Source: Deinococcus sp. AJ005
GTDB lineage: Bacteria > Deinococcota > Deinococci > Deinococcales > Deinococcaceae
Length of the DNA stretch: 64,000 bases
Direction: 5' to 3'
Assembly (NCBI RefSeq): GCF_009017495.1
Contig: NZ_CP044990.1
Coordinates: forward strand, 3,316,713 to 3,380,712
The notes below the pieces were generated by a model, which was not told the origin of the DNA, searched no databases, and saw only the letters and a list, made by a program, of their open reading frames with translations. Both the position numbers and the translations under genes were made by a program. Position 1 is the first letter of the stretch. Every line of letters begins with the position of its first letter. Positions 20,139 to 29,710 of the stretch are shown one piece after another.

Positions 20139-21053
20139 GTGTCCGCGCCCGCCGCCTTCCGCCACCCCTTCCGGGCGTACTCGCCCGCCGATTTCCATTT
20201 TCCGCTGCCCGAAGGCCACCGCTTCCCGTATTACAAGTACGCTGGGGTGCGAGAGCTGCTGCGCCCACATCTGCCCGTACCGGACGCGCCCGCCCTGCGC
20301 TGGGCCGATGCGGCGCGGGTGCATGACCCACACTGGCTGCGGCGCTGGCGTCGCGGAGAGGTGGGGAAGAATGAGGAACGCGCCCTGGGATTGCCGTGGT
20401 CCCCGGAGATGGTGGAGCGTTCACGCCGCGCGGCAGGCGGCTCGCTGGCAGCCCTGCACGACGCCATGAACACCGGCTGGGGCGCGAATCTGGCCGGGGG
20501 CACGCACCATTCCTTCCGGGACCGCGCCGAGGGCTTCTGCCTGCTGAACGACGCCGCGCTGCTCACAAAGGTGGCGCTGGACGACGGGCTGGCCTCGCGG
20601 GTGGCCGTCATTGATCTGGACGTTCATCAGGGCAACGGCACGGCGGCCATGCTGGGCGCAGAGGCGCGGGCCTTTACCCTCAGCATTCACGGCGAGCGCA
20701 ATTATCCCTTTCGCAAGGAGATCAGCTCGCTGGACCTGGGCCTGGGCGACGGCGTGACCGACAGCGAGTATCTGGACGTGCTGCAACGGCAGGCGCTGCC
20801 CGCGATAGAGGCGTTCCGGCCCGATCTGCTCCTGTTCCTGGCCGGGGCGGACGTGCTGGCCGGGGACCGCTTTGGACGCTTCGCGCTGAGTCTGGACGGC
20901 CTGCGCGAACGCAACCGCGCGGTGCTGTACTGGGCAAAAAGAGCGGCTATTCCAGTGGTGACGGTCCTGGCCGGCGGCTATAACAACGATCATGAACTCA
21001 CCATTAAAGCCCATGCCAGCGTGGTTTTAGACGGCTTGGAGGTCCTGGGTTAG
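20139..21053 (+). CDS. Histone deacetylase-fold amidohydrolase (AcuC/HDAC superfamily)
   Basis: A 304-residue zinc deacylase. Active-site elements are visible: the His pair in GGTHHSF, zinc ligands in [11 protein letters not shown] (Asp-x-His) and [13 protein letters not shown], and the C-terminal LAGGYNND with the catalytic-type Tyr. Bacterial members act on acetylated lysines, acetoin-pathway proteins or acetylpolyamines; the substrate is not evident. Start GTG at 20139; CAGACT lies 6 nt upstream, similar to other leaderless starts here. Confidence 0.87.
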   Translation: MSAPAAFRHPFRAYSPADFHFPLPEGHRFPYYKYAGVRELLRPHLPVPDAPALRWADAARVHDPHWLRRWRRGEVGKNEERALGLPWSPEMVERSRRAAGGSLAALHDAMNTGWGANLAGGTHHSFRDRAEGFCLLNDAALLTKVALDDGLASRVAVIDLDVHQGNGTAAMLGAEARAFTLSIHGERNYPFRKEISSLDLGLGDGVTDSEYLDVLQRQALPAIEAFRPDLLLFLAGADVLAGDRFGRFALSLDGLRERNRAVLYWAKRAAIPVVTVLAGGYNNDHELTIKAHASVVLDGLEVLG

Positions 21054-21244
21054 ACGATAGATGACAGCGGGGATTTGGTCAGTCTTCATACTGTGTCGGC
21101 TGAACGTTCAGAGGTTATTCAAAGCTTGTACAGTGCTGGTACGAAAGGCTGTTCAGAGAAGTGGCGTCAGGTGTAGCGCGCAGGTCCGACTCGGGTGAGC
21201 CGAACTTTTTTTCTGAAATGCCCCTTGTCCCCACAGGAGCGTCT

Positions 21245-21880
<636 letters not shown>

Positions 21881-21898
21881 ATTCCGACAACCCATCAC

Positions 21899-21931
21899 TT
21901 CCCTCTCTGTTTTATCGGAGAGGGATTTTTT
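21899..21931 (+). terminator. Rho-independent terminator of the Crp-type gene
   Basis: CCCTCTC and GAGAGGG pair around a loop of about 10 nt, followed by ATTTTTTC. Confidence 0.9.
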
Positions 21932-21937
21932 CTGGCT

Positions 21938-22855
21938 TTACCACCACCCGCGCCGCTTAAAGTAAAGGGCCAGCAGGCCGCCGACCAGCAGGAAACTGCC
22001 CCAGGCCATCACATAACCCAGCGGCCACGCCAGCTCCGGCATGGCCTTGAAGTTCATGCCCCAGACGCCCGCCAGGAAGGTCAGCGGCAAAAAGATCACA
22101 CTTACGGCGGTCAAGGTCCGCATCACCTCGTTCATGCGCTGGTTCTGGAGGTTCAGGTGCAGGTCCAGCAGACTGGTGAGGAAGTCGCGCAGGCCGTCCA
22201 GGTGGCTGGCCGCGCGGGTGAAACTGTCCTGGGCGTCACGGTAACGGACCAGATCGGCGGGGGTGGCGGTGGCGTGGCGGCCCAGCAGCGCGGCAGCCTC
22301 GCGGGCGTCACCGGCCAAGCGGCGGCCCTGCGACAGCAGGTGCTTGACTTCAAAAATATCGGGGACCGGGTTGTCACGCCTGTTTTTGAACACCTGCTCC
22401 TCCAGCGCGTCGGTGCGCCTCTCCAGCGCATCGGCCAGCATGAAAAAGGTGTCTGCGGTGTGGTCCAGCAGTTCGTAGGTGACCTCGGCGGGCAGGTTGA
22501 CATTCTCGCGGCCCACCATCCCCCAGACGTTTCGCAGCGCCGCCGTGCCACTCGTGCTGAAGGTCAGCGCCGCGTCTGCGAACCCAAAAATGCTGATACG
22601 TTCGGTGTCCTCGTCCTCCTTGTCGGGGTGCGAGAAAGACCGGACGGTGATAAAGGCATGTTCGGGGTACTGCTCGGCGCGGCTCCAGTGGCCGTGTTCC
22701 AGCACGTCTTCCAGGGCCAGCTCGTTGAGGGGAAAAGCCGCTTGCAAACGGGCCAGTTCGGGCGGCGTCACATCCTGAACATCCACCCAGACGCCGGACG
22801 TCTGCCCCTCCCATTCAAAAGCTTCCCCACTCGCAAGGTGCTTGGCACGGATCAT
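21938..22855 (-). CDS. corA: CorA-type magnesium/divalent cation transporter
   Basis: A 305-residue protein with a large N-terminal cytoplasmic domain and two C-terminal transmembrane helices. The hallmark GMN motif is in [13 protein letters not shown] at the end of the first helix; the protein ends in the basic tail KRRGWW. Start at 22855 (MIRAKHLAS), supported by TAGCAT 7 nt upstream on the minus strand. It is transcribed divergently from fluC. Confidence 0.93.
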   Translation of the reverse strand: MIRAKHLASGEAFEWEGQTSGVWVDVQDVTPPELARLQAAFPLNELALEDVLEHGHWSRAEQYPEHAFITVRSFSHPDKEDEDTERISIFGFADAALTFSTSGTAALRNVWGMVGRENVNLPAEVTYELLDHTADTFFMLADALERRTDALEEQVFKNRRDNPVPDIFEVKHLLSQGRRLAGDAREAAALLGRHATATPADLVRYRDAQDSFTRAASHLDGLRDFLTSLLDLHLNLQNQRMNEVMRTLTAVSVIFLPLTFLAGVWGMNFKAMPELAWPLGYVMAWGSFLLVGGLLALYFKRRGWW

Positions 22856-22862
22856 GGGGTTG

Positions 22863-22868
22863 ATGCTA
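22863..22868 (-). promoter_or_regulatory. -10 box of a leaderless promoter for corA
   Basis: TAGCAT on the minus strand, 7 nt before the ATG at 22855. Confidence 0.4.
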
Positions 22869-22907
22869 CGCGGCGCAGACGCACAAAGCACCGCCCTGCT
22901 TACGCAC

Positions 22908-22913
22908 TATCCT
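22908..22913 (+). promoter_or_regulatory. -10 box of a leaderless promoter for fluC
   Basis: TATCCT, 7 nt before the ATG at 22921, in the 65-nt gap divergent from corA. No fluoride-riboswitch fold is visible in this gap. Confidence 0.45.
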
Positions 22914-22920
22914 GTTGCCC

Positions 22921-23301
22921 ATGACGCCCGCGCTGTGGATTTCGCTCATGCTGGGAGGCGCGGTGGGTGCCGCCTGCCGCCAGGGGGCGGTGATGGCCCT
23001 GATGCCGCTGGTGGCCCGCACAGGTTTTCCCTACGCCGTGCTGATCATCAACATACTGGGATCGTTCTTGCTGGGTCTGACGCTGGCCCTGGCCGGACGT
23101 GGCTTGGTGTCGGAGGCGGTGCGGGTGGCCTTCGGGACCGGCGTGCTGGGCGCGTTCACCACCTTTTCTACCTTCAGCACAGAGCTGGACGGGTTGTTGC
23201 TGCGCGGACAGGCTGTATCGGCCCTGCTGTACGCGCTGGGCAGCGTGGGCCTGGGGCTGACGGCGGCCATCTTTGGAAGGCTGCTGGGTGCGAGGCTATG
23301 A
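22921..23301 (+). CDS. fluC: Fluoride ion channel FluC/CrcB
   Basis: A 126-residue, four-helix membrane protein that exports fluoride as a dual-topology dimer. Family marks: [11 protein letters not shown] near the N-terminus, [10 protein letters not shown], and [12 protein letters not shown] with the Phe-box and the conserved Thr/Ser. Length is typical. The stop overlaps the xseA start as ATGA, so both are cotranscribed. Confidence 0.95.
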   Translation: MTPALWISLMLGGAVGAACRQGAVMALMPLVARTGFPYAVLIINILGSFLLGLTLALAGRGLVSEAVRVAFGTGVLGAFTTFSTFSTELDGLLLRGQAVSALLYALGSVGLGLTAAIFGRLLGARL

Positions 23302-24524
23302 CCAAGCGGCGCAAAAAGGCCGAGCCGACGCGCCCGCCTGAGCAGTTCCTGGAACTCTCGGAGGTGCTGGCATACATCGGGCAGGTGATCTCGCGCGGGA
23401 TGCCGGGGGCCGTGTGGGTGCGGGCAGAGGTGGCCTCGGTGACAGACCGCCGTCACCTGTATATAGACTTGGTGCAACTGGGCGAGGACGGCGAGGTGGC
23501 CAAGTGCCGTGCCACCGTCTGGGCACGCGAACGCTTCAGCCTGGAGGGCAAATTCAAGCAGGCGACGGGCGGCACGCTGACGGCGGGTTTAAAAGTGCTG
23601 CTGTTCTGCCAGCCGGAATTTCACCCGCAGTACGGCTTCTCTTTGAACGTGCTGGACCTGTCGCCCGAGTACACGCTGGGCGACGCGGCGCTGCGCCTGG
23701 ACACGTTGCGGCAAACACTGGTGCAGGAGGGCATCTATGGCCAGAACCGCCTGCTGCCCGCGCCTGCCGACTTCGCGCGGGTGGCCGTGATCTCGCCCAC
23801 AGGCGCAGCGGGCCTGGGCGACTTCCGCCGCGAGACGGACCCGCTGGAAGCGGCTGGAATCATTGAGTTCACGTATCTGGAGGCCACTTTTCAGGGCCGC
23901 GAAGCGTCCGCCAGTCTATTACGTGCGGCAGAGGCGGCGCTGGAGTTGCATGAGGAAGCCCCGCTTGACGCGCTGGTGGTGATCCGGGGCGGCGGGGCCG
24001 TGACTGATCTGGCGTGGCTGAACGATCTGGCCTTCGCCCGTGCCCTGGCCACCTTTCCCGCCCCAGTCATCACCGGTCTGGGTCACGCCCGCGACGACTC
24101 CCTACCCGACGAGGTGGCGGCGATCCGCACCGACACGCCCAGCAAAGCTGCCGCCCTGATCGTCCGCATGGTGGCCGGGGCCGCCGCTGCCGCGCAGGAG
24201 AACGTCCGTAACATTCGCGCCGCCGCCGCATCTGTGCTGGTGGAGGCCGACGCCGGGGCGTTGTGGGCAAGGGACCGCATTTTGGGGGCCGCCGCCCGCA
24301 AGAGCGACACAGCTCGCGCCGATGTAGACGCCCTGATGCGGCAGGCGCTGGGGCTGACCCCCGAGCGCACCCTGGCCCGTGGTTACGCTTTAGTGCGCGA
24401 TGCGGAAGGCCAACCCGTCACACGGACGGCAGGAGCGACGGCGGGGCAACGGCTCACACTGGAATGGCAGGACGGCAAGGCAGGCGTGACAGTGGAAAAC
24501 GTCGCGCCTACTCCAGCACCCTGA
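23298..24524 (+). CDS. xseA: Exodeoxyribonuclease VII large subunit
   Basis: A 408-residue single-strand-specific exonuclease subunit. The N-terminal OB-fold (residues 18-115: [26 protein letters not shown]) precedes the catalytic domain with [50 protein letters not shown] and [11 protein letters not shown], matching XseA. Translationally coupled to fluC by ATGA. No xseB is seen in this window. The 3-prime end overlaps the convergent argA-like gene by 17 bp. Confidence 0.94.
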   Translation: MTKRRKKAEPTRPPEQFLELSEVLAYIGQVISRGMPGAVWVRAEVASVTDRRHLYIDLVQLGEDGEVAKCRATVWARERFSLEGKFKQATGGTLTAGLKVLLFCQPEFHPQYGFSLNVLDLSPEYTLGDAALRLDTLRQTLVQEGIYGQNRLLPAPADFARVAVISPTGAAGLGDFRRETDPLEAAGIIEFTYLEATFQGREASASLLRAAEAALELHEEAPLDALVVIRGGGAVTDLAWLNDLAFARALATFPAPVITGLGHARDDSLPDEVAAIRTDTPSKAAALIVRMVAGAAAAAQENVRNIRAAAASVLVEADAGALWARDRILGAAARKSDTARADVDALMRQALGLTPERTLARGYALVRDAEGQPVTRTAGATAGQRLTLEWQDGKAGVTVENVAPTPAP

Positions 24525-25035
24525 GCATGGCGATCTCGTTGCAGTTCTCGAAGAAGGCGCAGCGCTGGCACTCACTCCAGACCTTCGGGTGAAGGTGGGT
24601 CTTGTCGATGCGCGTAAAGCCGCACTTCTCAAAAAAGACCTGCTGGTAGGTCCACGCGAACAGCGCGGGCAGGGCAATCTCACGCGCCTCCCGCTCGCAG
24701 GCTTCCACGAGTTGCTTGCCCAGCCCACGCCCCTGCATCTGGGGGTGGATGGCCAGACCGCGCACCTCGGCCAGATCGGGGGCCAGCAAGTGCAGACCAC
24801 AGACGCCCGCCAGACCGCCGACCTGACCCTCATGGGCCTCGGCGAAGATCAGGTGAAAGTCCCGAATGGTCTCGGCCAGCAGCGCGCGTGAGCGCACCAG
24901 CATCTGCCCGCGCGCTGCCCAGTACCCGATCAGTTCGTGGATGGCTTCAATGTCCGACAGTCTGGCCTTGCGCCCATTCAGCGGCGCTTGCGGATGAATG
25001 TCGGGAATGGCGATGGAATCCAGGGAAAGGGTCAT
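24508..25035 (-). CDS. argA: GNAT N-acetyltransferase, likely short N-acetylglutamate synthase
   Basis: A 175-residue GNAT protein: acetyl-CoA loop [14 protein letters not shown] and beta-7 segment [11 protein letters not shown]. The C-terminal [20 protein letters not shown] (C-x2-C-x5-C) is characteristic of short ArgA-like synthases of bacteria that lack the kinase-fused enzyme. It is the last gene of a minus-strand run containing argG and argH, which supports a role in the first step of arginine synthesis. Start at 25035 ([10 protein letters not shown]). Gene naming is inference. Confidence 0.72.
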   Translation of the reverse strand: MTLSLDSIAIPDIHPQAPLNGRKARLSDIEAIHELIGYWAARGQMLVRSRALLAETIRDFHLIFAEAHEGQVGGLAGVCGLHLLAPDLAEVRGLAIHPQMQGRGLGKQLVEACEREAREIALPALFAWTYQQVFFEKCGFTRIDKTHLHPKVWSECQRCAFFENCNEIAMLRVLE

Positions 25036-25081
25036 GGGCAACGCCTCTGTGATGCGAAAAAGCCCCTGACCCCAATCCGCC

Positions 25082-25552
25082 TTACGCCTTGCTGACTCCA
25101 CTGGTCAGATCGCGCATCCAGGTGGTGTCGCCGGGGCGCTGGCCGCCCGCACGGTAAGCCTTGACCTGCGGGGCGTCGGGAATATCGCCCATGACCAGCG
25201 CCATCGGCACCTGGGTAAAGCCGAAGGTGCTCCAGTCGCCGCCACTGCTGAACATATAAACCGCGCGGTCCCCCCGGCCCTGCGCGTACTCGATGGCGCT
25301 CATGATCAGCCGCCGTCCCAGACCCCCACCCCGCGCGTCCGGCATCACGGCTGCGCCGCGCAGCAGCGAGGCCCCATCGCCGTGTTCCAGGCCAATCGCG
25401 CCAATGGGCTGGCTGCCGCGCTCCATTACCCAGTAGGTGGTGCCCGTCGCCATCGCCTCGTCGGTGTCCAGCCCAGCGTCGTGAAAAACGCGGACCACAG
25501 TGTCTTTGTCGCTTGTTTTGGCCAGCCTGATCTGAATATTCTGATCGGTCAT
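25082..25552 (-). CDS. GNAT acetyltransferase, ArsN2-like
   Basis: A 156-residue GNAT protein with PIGAIGLEHGDGASLLRGAAV, the acetyl-CoA loop GGGLGRRLI and FSSGGDWSTFGFTQVP. The GLEHG-x-LLR pattern resembles ArsN2-type acetyltransferases, though no arsenic genes are near. GGAGG lies 7 nt before the ATG at 25552. It is clearly paralogous to the next gene upstream (25676-26185); both keep the THxTGxTYWV/I and GLEHG blocks. Confidence 0.75.
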   Translation of the reverse strand: MTDQNIQIRLAKTSDKDTVVRVFHDAGLDTDEAMATGTTYWVMERGSQPIGAIGLEHGDGASLLRGAAVMPDARGGGLGRRLIMSAIEYAQGRGDRAVYMFSSGGDWSTFGFTQVPMALVMGDIPDAPQVKAYRAGGQRPGDTTWMRDLTSGVSKA

Positions 25553-25675
25553 GGGAAATTCCTCCGGAAAAGAAAAGGGCAATGGTCTGAGATTCGCCGA
25601 GCAGTCCCGGCGCACTTGAATTGAGAACGTGGGCAGAATAGCGCACGGCCCGCGCCCGTGGCAGGCGTCCGGCGG

Positions 25676-26185
25676 TCATGTCCGGCCTCCTCCATTCAAC
25701 TCGCGCTTCCACGCCTGCTCGCTGTGAATCCAGCCTTTCAGTAGCCCACTGCTGACCTGGGGTGTGCCCGGCAGCGCGGCGCTGATCTCATCTACACCCA
25801 CTGGCACAAAGCCAAAGCGCAGCCAGTAATCCCCAGCCTCCTGGCTGAACAGATACACGGCCCGGTCCCCACGCAGGCTGGCATGCGTGAGCGCTGAATT
25901 CACCAGCGCGCGGCCCAACCCCTGCGAACGCGCCGTGAGCAATACGGCAGTCGAGCGGATCAGCGACACCCCCTCGCCGTGTTCCAGGCCGATACAGCCG
26001 CCCGGCACGCCGTCGAGGTCCGCGATCCAGTAGGTGCTGCCCGTGGGGGTGACACTCTGGGTATGCAGTCCGCAGTCGTCCAGCATCGCCAGAACGGTGG
26101 AAAAGTCCTCCGGCGTGGCCTGGCGCAGCTTGACGTGCATCTGGGAAAGAGGAGGGTGGGCATTGGGAGTCTGGATGGGGGTCAT
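25676..26185 (-). CDS. GNAT acetyltransferase, paralogue of the adjacent gene
   Basis: A 169-residue GNAT protein: TGSTYWIADLDGVPGGCIG, GLEHGEGVSLIRSTAV, acetyl-CoA loop SQGLGRALV, and SQEAGDYWLRFGFVPV. Start ATG at 26185 overlaps the HIT gene stop (ATGA), so it is coupled to it. Tandem duplication with the gene at 25082-25552 is likely. Substrate unknown. Confidence 0.75.
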   Translation of the reverse strand: MTPIQTPNAHPPLSQMHVKLRQATPEDFSTVLAMLDDCGLHTQSVTPTGSTYWIADLDGVPGGCIGLEHGEGVSLIRSTAVLLTARSQGLGRALVNSALTHASLRGDRAVYLFSQEAGDYWLRFGFVPVGVDEISAALPGTPQVSSGLLKGWIHSEQAWKRELNGGGRT

Positions 26186-26706
26186 GGGGAAACCTCTGTG
26201 GGATGGGGAGCAGTTGACAAGTCGGTGTCGCCCGCCTGTCGTCGCTTGGCAGCCTGCGCCGCCGCCTTCAGGAAGTAACGCAGACCCACGCCCGCAGATG
26301 CGTCCGTGTTCCAGCGCGGAATGACGTGCAGGTGAACGTGGGGAATATGCGCCCCGCCCGCCGGGAAAACGTTCCAGCCGACTGTGTAGCCATCGGGTTT
26401 GACCGTTTCCTCTAAATAGGTGCAGACTTCGGCCAGCAAGTCGTGGCTGGAGACAGTTTCGGCGGGGGTCAGATCGAAGACGGTTTCGCAGGGGCGGCGG
26501 GTGACGATATAGCCAGAAGCGCGGAGGCCATCGCTGTAGCGTGAGTCCTGCACGTACACGCACAACTCGTTTTCCAGCACCACCTCAGCACCCGCAAAAG
26601 TGGCCCGCGTGGACAGCGGATTGTCCTGCGGGTGCGCGAGCCAGTGCGCCCACTCCTGCTGCCGCCTGCCCAGCAGAGTTCCGTCCAGCTTGACCGTCAC
26701 GTCCAT
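26182..26706 (-). CDS. HIT family nucleotide hydrolase/transferase
   Basis: A 174-residue histidine-triad protein with the active-site motif HVHLHVIPR preceded by FPAGGAHIP. HIT proteins act on nucleoside phosphoramidates or dinucleoside polyphosphates. The start overlaps the argH stop by one base (TGATG), so it is translated from the arginine operon message. Confidence 0.88.
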   Translation of the reverse strand: MDVTVKLDGTLLGRRQQEWAHWLAHPQDNPLSTRATFAGAEVVLENELCVYVQDSRYSDGLRASGYIVTRRPCETVFDLTPAETVSSHDLLAEVCTYLEETVKPDGYTVGWNVFPAGGAHIPHVHLHVIPRWNTDASAGVGLRYFLKAAAQAAKRRQAGDTDLSTAPHPTEVSP

Positions 26707-28115
26707 CAGTCCGCCGCCACCAGCCCCAGCGCCAGTTTCGCCGCGTCCACCGCCTCACGCACCCGTCTGGGCGCGGTGCCGCCGTAGCTCAAGCGATTCT
26801 TGACACTTTCCTCCACAGTCAGGGAGGCCGCGACTTCAGCGTTCAGCAGCGGATGGGCGGCTTTCAATTCCTCGTCCGTCAGCTCCCACAACTGCCGATT
26901 GGAGCGCGAAGCCACACCCACCAGACCGCCCACCACCTCATGCGCCTCGCGGAAGGGGACGCCCTGGCGGGCCAGAAAGTCGGCGACATCGGTGGCCGTG
27001 CTGTAGCCCCGCGCTGCCGCCTCGCGGGTCTTGTCGGCGTGCCACTCGCACTTGGGCAGCATGTCGGCATACAGTCGCAGCACGATGCTCAGGGTGTCGT
27101 AGCTGTCGAACACGCCCTCCTTGTCCTCCTGCAAATCCTTGTTGTAGGCCAGTGGTGTTCCCTTGACCACAGTGAGCAGGCCCATCAGGTTGCCGAACAC
27201 ACGTCCCGCCTTGCCACGCGCCAGTTCGGACACATCCGGGTTTTTCTTCTGCGGCATGATGCTGGAACCCGTGGTGTGCGAATCCGGCAGCGTCAGGAAG
27301 CCGAATTCAAAGGTGCTATACAGAATCAGTTCTTCCGAAAGGCGCGAGATATGGGCGGACAGGATGGCGCAGGCACTCAGGAACTCCAGTGCGAAGTCGC
27401 GGCTGCCCACGCCGTCCAGGGAATTGGCGGTGGGACGGGCAAACCCCAGCGCGGTAGACACGGTGTGGCGGTCAATCGGCCACGGCGTCCCGGCCAGTGC
27501 GGAGCTGCCCAGCGGCGACTCGTCCATACGCGTGGCGGCGTCCAGAAAACGGCCCTCGTCGCGCTCCAGCATGGCGGCGTAGGCCATGAACCAGTGCGCC
27601 AGCAAGATGGGCTGCGCCACCTGAAGGTGCGTGTAACCGGGCAGGATGACCCCTGCGTCCAGCGCCCTCTCGGCCTCGGCCACCATCACGGCGCGCAAAG
27701 CACGCGTCTGGGCGGCGAGGTCCAGCGCCGCCTCCTTGGTGAACAGCCGGAAATCCACCGCCACCTGATCGTTGCGGCTGCGGGCGGTGTGCAACTTGCC
27801 TGCCACCGGGCCGATGCGGTCCCGCAGCGCCGCTTCAATGTTCATATGCACGTCTTCGCGGTCCAGACGCCATTCAAATTCCCCAGCGCGAATCTCGTCC
27901 AGCACAGCATTTAAGCCGTCGCTGATCTGGGTGACTTCCTCGGCAGTCAGGATGTCCACCTGCCCCAGCATGGCGACGTGGGCCAGCGAGCCGCGAATGT
28001 CCTGCTCGTACAGGCGCTGGTCAAAGGACACGGAGGCGTTAAACAGTTCCACGAGGCTGTCGGTGGCCTCAGCGAAACGGCCCCCCCAGAGTTTCTTGTC
28101 TTTTGTGTTAGTCAT
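26706..28115 (-). CDS. argH: Argininosuccinate lyase
   Basis: Cleaves argininosuccinate to arginine and fumarate. The 469-residue fumarase/aspartase-superfamily protein starts KLWGGRFAEATD, has the signature GSSIMPQKKNPD with the catalytic Ser, the HTARSRNDQV segment and LPGYTHLQVAQPI. The ATG at 28115 overlaps the upstream GNAT-SUKH gene by 8 nt. Confidence 0.97.
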   Translation of the reverse strand: MTNTKDKKLWGGRFAEATDSLVELFNASVSFDQRLYEQDIRGSLAHVAMLGQVDILTAEEVTQISDGLNAVLDEIRAGEFEWRLDREDVHMNIEAALRDRIGPVAGKLHTARSRNDQVAVDFRLFTKEAALDLAAQTRALRAVMVAEAERALDAGVILPGYTHLQVAQPILLAHWFMAYAAMLERDEGRFLDAATRMDESPLGSSALAGTPWPIDRHTVSTALGFARPTANSLDGVGSRDFALEFLSACAILSAHISRLSEELILYSTFEFGFLTLPDSHTTGSSIMPQKKNPDVSELARGKAGRVFGNLMGLLTVVKGTPLAYNKDLQEDKEGVFDSYDTLSIVLRLYADMLPKCEWHADKTREAAARGYSTATDVADFLARQGVPFREAHEVVGGLVGVASRSNRQLWELTDEELKAAHPLLNAEVAASLTVEESVKNRLSYGGTAPRRVREAVDAAKLALGLVAAD

Positions 28116-29235
28116 TTTTTCCTCTCAATTGCTCAACTGCTTGATCTAGCCAATCTTCGTACCATTGGAGAAAAGTGGTTCCAGACTTATCTTTCTTTAG
28201 AGGTGTGATTCCATAATTCGTAGCTCTGGAGTCTACCCAGATGTTCCCACGCTCAGGCCCACAAACAACCAGAAGTGTCATATGACCACAGCCCTGCTCT
28301 CCGATACACATGCTGCCCGAAGAGTTATTCCCATCATAATAAAATTCATTCCAGGCTCTTTGTTTCTTGCGGTCTAACTCAGTAACAGGATTGTTTATGT
28401 AATAAGGTATTTTACCCTGCCCACGAGGCGTCCCGTCACTCAAATTTTCAACTAGAGGTTGCCATGCCTTGCGATGAGGAAATTCGCGGCCAATCGCAAG
28501 GGTGTTACAAAGCTCCAAGCTTTCATCCAGCGAAAAGATTCCGTAATCAGGTCCTGCACCCCCATTCCCAACAGTTGTCAAAAATTGGGCATAATCCTCT
28601 GGGAAATCTATTCCAAAACTTTGTGCTGTTTTCCCAAGCTGTTCTTTGGATATGGGCGGATGCAGTTCATATCGGTGGATTTCCGAACCGAAGATCAGAT
28701 GGTTAACATCAAGCTTTTTGAGTTCGGCCAGCTTCTGAGTAATTTCAGCAAGGCGATTATCCAGATCGGTAGACCCGATTCCAACAATCCTTTTCACCAA
28801 CACCACCGGAACCGGACTCCCCGGACTGGCGAACGCATAAATTTCATTAGCCTGCACATATCCCAACCGCTCGTAATACGGCACAACTTCTAAATTGAAT
28901 TGCGAAACGGCCAGCAGCACCCGTCGGAATCCGCGTTCGGCGGCCACCGTTTCCACCGCCCGCACCAGCGCAGCGCCGATATCCTGGCCGCGCATATCTG
29001 GCAGGGTGGCAAGGCGATTAAGCGTCAGCGTGTCTTCCCTGTCCGGGCGAAAGCCAACGCAGCCGCAGACCTCTCCTCCACAGACAGCTACGAACCCACC
29101 TGAGCCAGGTGCAAAAAGCGATTGCTCCAGCCCCTCCAGCGTCGTGCGGTTCCAGCTTGAGCGGGGGTCCATCCCTGCCGCCAGCATGACCGTGTGGAAG
29201 GCGGGCAAATCGGCGGCGGTGACGGGGCGAATCAC
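28108..29235 (-). CDS. Fusion of GNAT acetyltransferase and SUKH (SMI1/KNR4) domain
   Basis: A 375-residue two-domain protein. Residues 1-148 are a GNAT fold (VIRPVTAADLPAFHTVM, acetyl-CoA loop MRGQDIGAALV, YYERLGYVQANEIY). Residues 190-365 fit the SUKH family: PPISKEQLG, FGIDFPEDYAQFLTTVGNGG, YGIFSLDES, then LLVVCGPERGNIWVDSR and FLQWYEDWL. SUKH proteins are often immunity proteins against polymorphic toxins; no toxin is visible here. DNA for the C-terminal two thirds is far AT-richer than its surroundings (28141-28200 has 23 G+C of 60). GTG start at 29235 overlaps the upstream stop; the end overlaps argH by 8 nt. Confidence 0.75.
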   Translation of the reverse strand: MIRPVTAADLPAFHTVMLAAGMDPRSSWNRTTLEGLEQSLFAPGSGGFVAVCGGEVCGCVGFRPDREDTLTLNRLATLPDMRGQDIGAALVRAVETVAAERGFRRVLLAVSQFNLEVVPYYERLGYVQANEIYAFASPGSPVPVVLVKRIVGIGSTDLDNRLAEITQKLAELKKLDVNHLIFGSEIHRYELHPPISKEQLGKTAQSFGIDFPEDYAQFLTTVGNGGAGPDYGIFSLDESLELCNTLAIGREFPHRKAWQPLVENLSDGTPRGQGKIPYYINNPVTELDRKKQRAWNEFYYDGNNSSGSMCIGEQGCGHMTLLVVCGPERGNIWVDSRATNYGITPLKKDKSGTTFLQWYEDWLDQAVEQLRGKND

Positions 29236-29708
29236 GACGGTTCCAGCGTCAGGCGCATCTCGTTGGTGGAAACGAAACCCAGCTTGAGATACGTGGGTCT
29301 TCCCGCGTCGGAGGCGTGCAGGCTGACTTGCTCCACCCCGCGCAACTCGCACTCAGCCAGCAAAACCCGCATCAGATGCCGGGCCAGCCCCTGCCCCCGC
29401 TGCCCTGGAGAGACATAAACATTCTGGATGTAGGCCCGCAACGGGGTCACGGTGCGTGGGCTGGGCGGCAGCATCTGCCAGGACACGCCCGCCCCAGCCA
29501 CGACTTCCCCGTCTTTCTCGATCAGAATGCCGGAATACGTGCCGTCGGCCAGTGCTCCATGCAGCCACGCCAGACTGGGGGCACAACTCGCCCGGACCCG
29601 CTCCACATCACTACCCATATCGGTGAACATGGCGTCACGCTGGCCCTGGATAAGTTCAGCGTCGGCCAGAGTGGCGGCGCGCAGGGTGAGACCACACGGT
29701 AGGGTCAC
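29232..29708 (-). CDS. GNAT family N-acetyltransferase
   Basis: A 158-residue GNAT protein: LRAATLADAELIQ, QNVYVSPGQRGQGLARHLM (acetyl-CoA loop) and LHASDAGRPTYLKLGFVSTNEMRL. The GTG start at 29708 is 2 nt after the argG stop and the end overlaps the next start (GTGA), so it is part of the arginine operon. The LHASDAGRPxYxxLGF ending is common to GNATs acting on small molecules; substrate unknown. Confidence 0.78.
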   Translation of the reverse strand: MTLPCGLTLRAATLADAELIQGQRDAMFTDMGSDVERVRASCAPSLAWLHGALADGTYSGILIEKDGEVVAGAGVSWQMLPPSPRTVTPLRAYIQNVYVSPGQRGQGLARHLMRVLLAECELRGVEQVSLHASDAGRPTYLKLGFVSTNEMRLTLEPS

Positions 29709-29710
29709 GC

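Noticed and set aside
22862..22920. Fluoride riboswitch before fluC
   Set aside because: The gap between the divergent genes is only 65 nt and shows no pseudoknot-like GG/CC pattern; the promoter appears leaderless.
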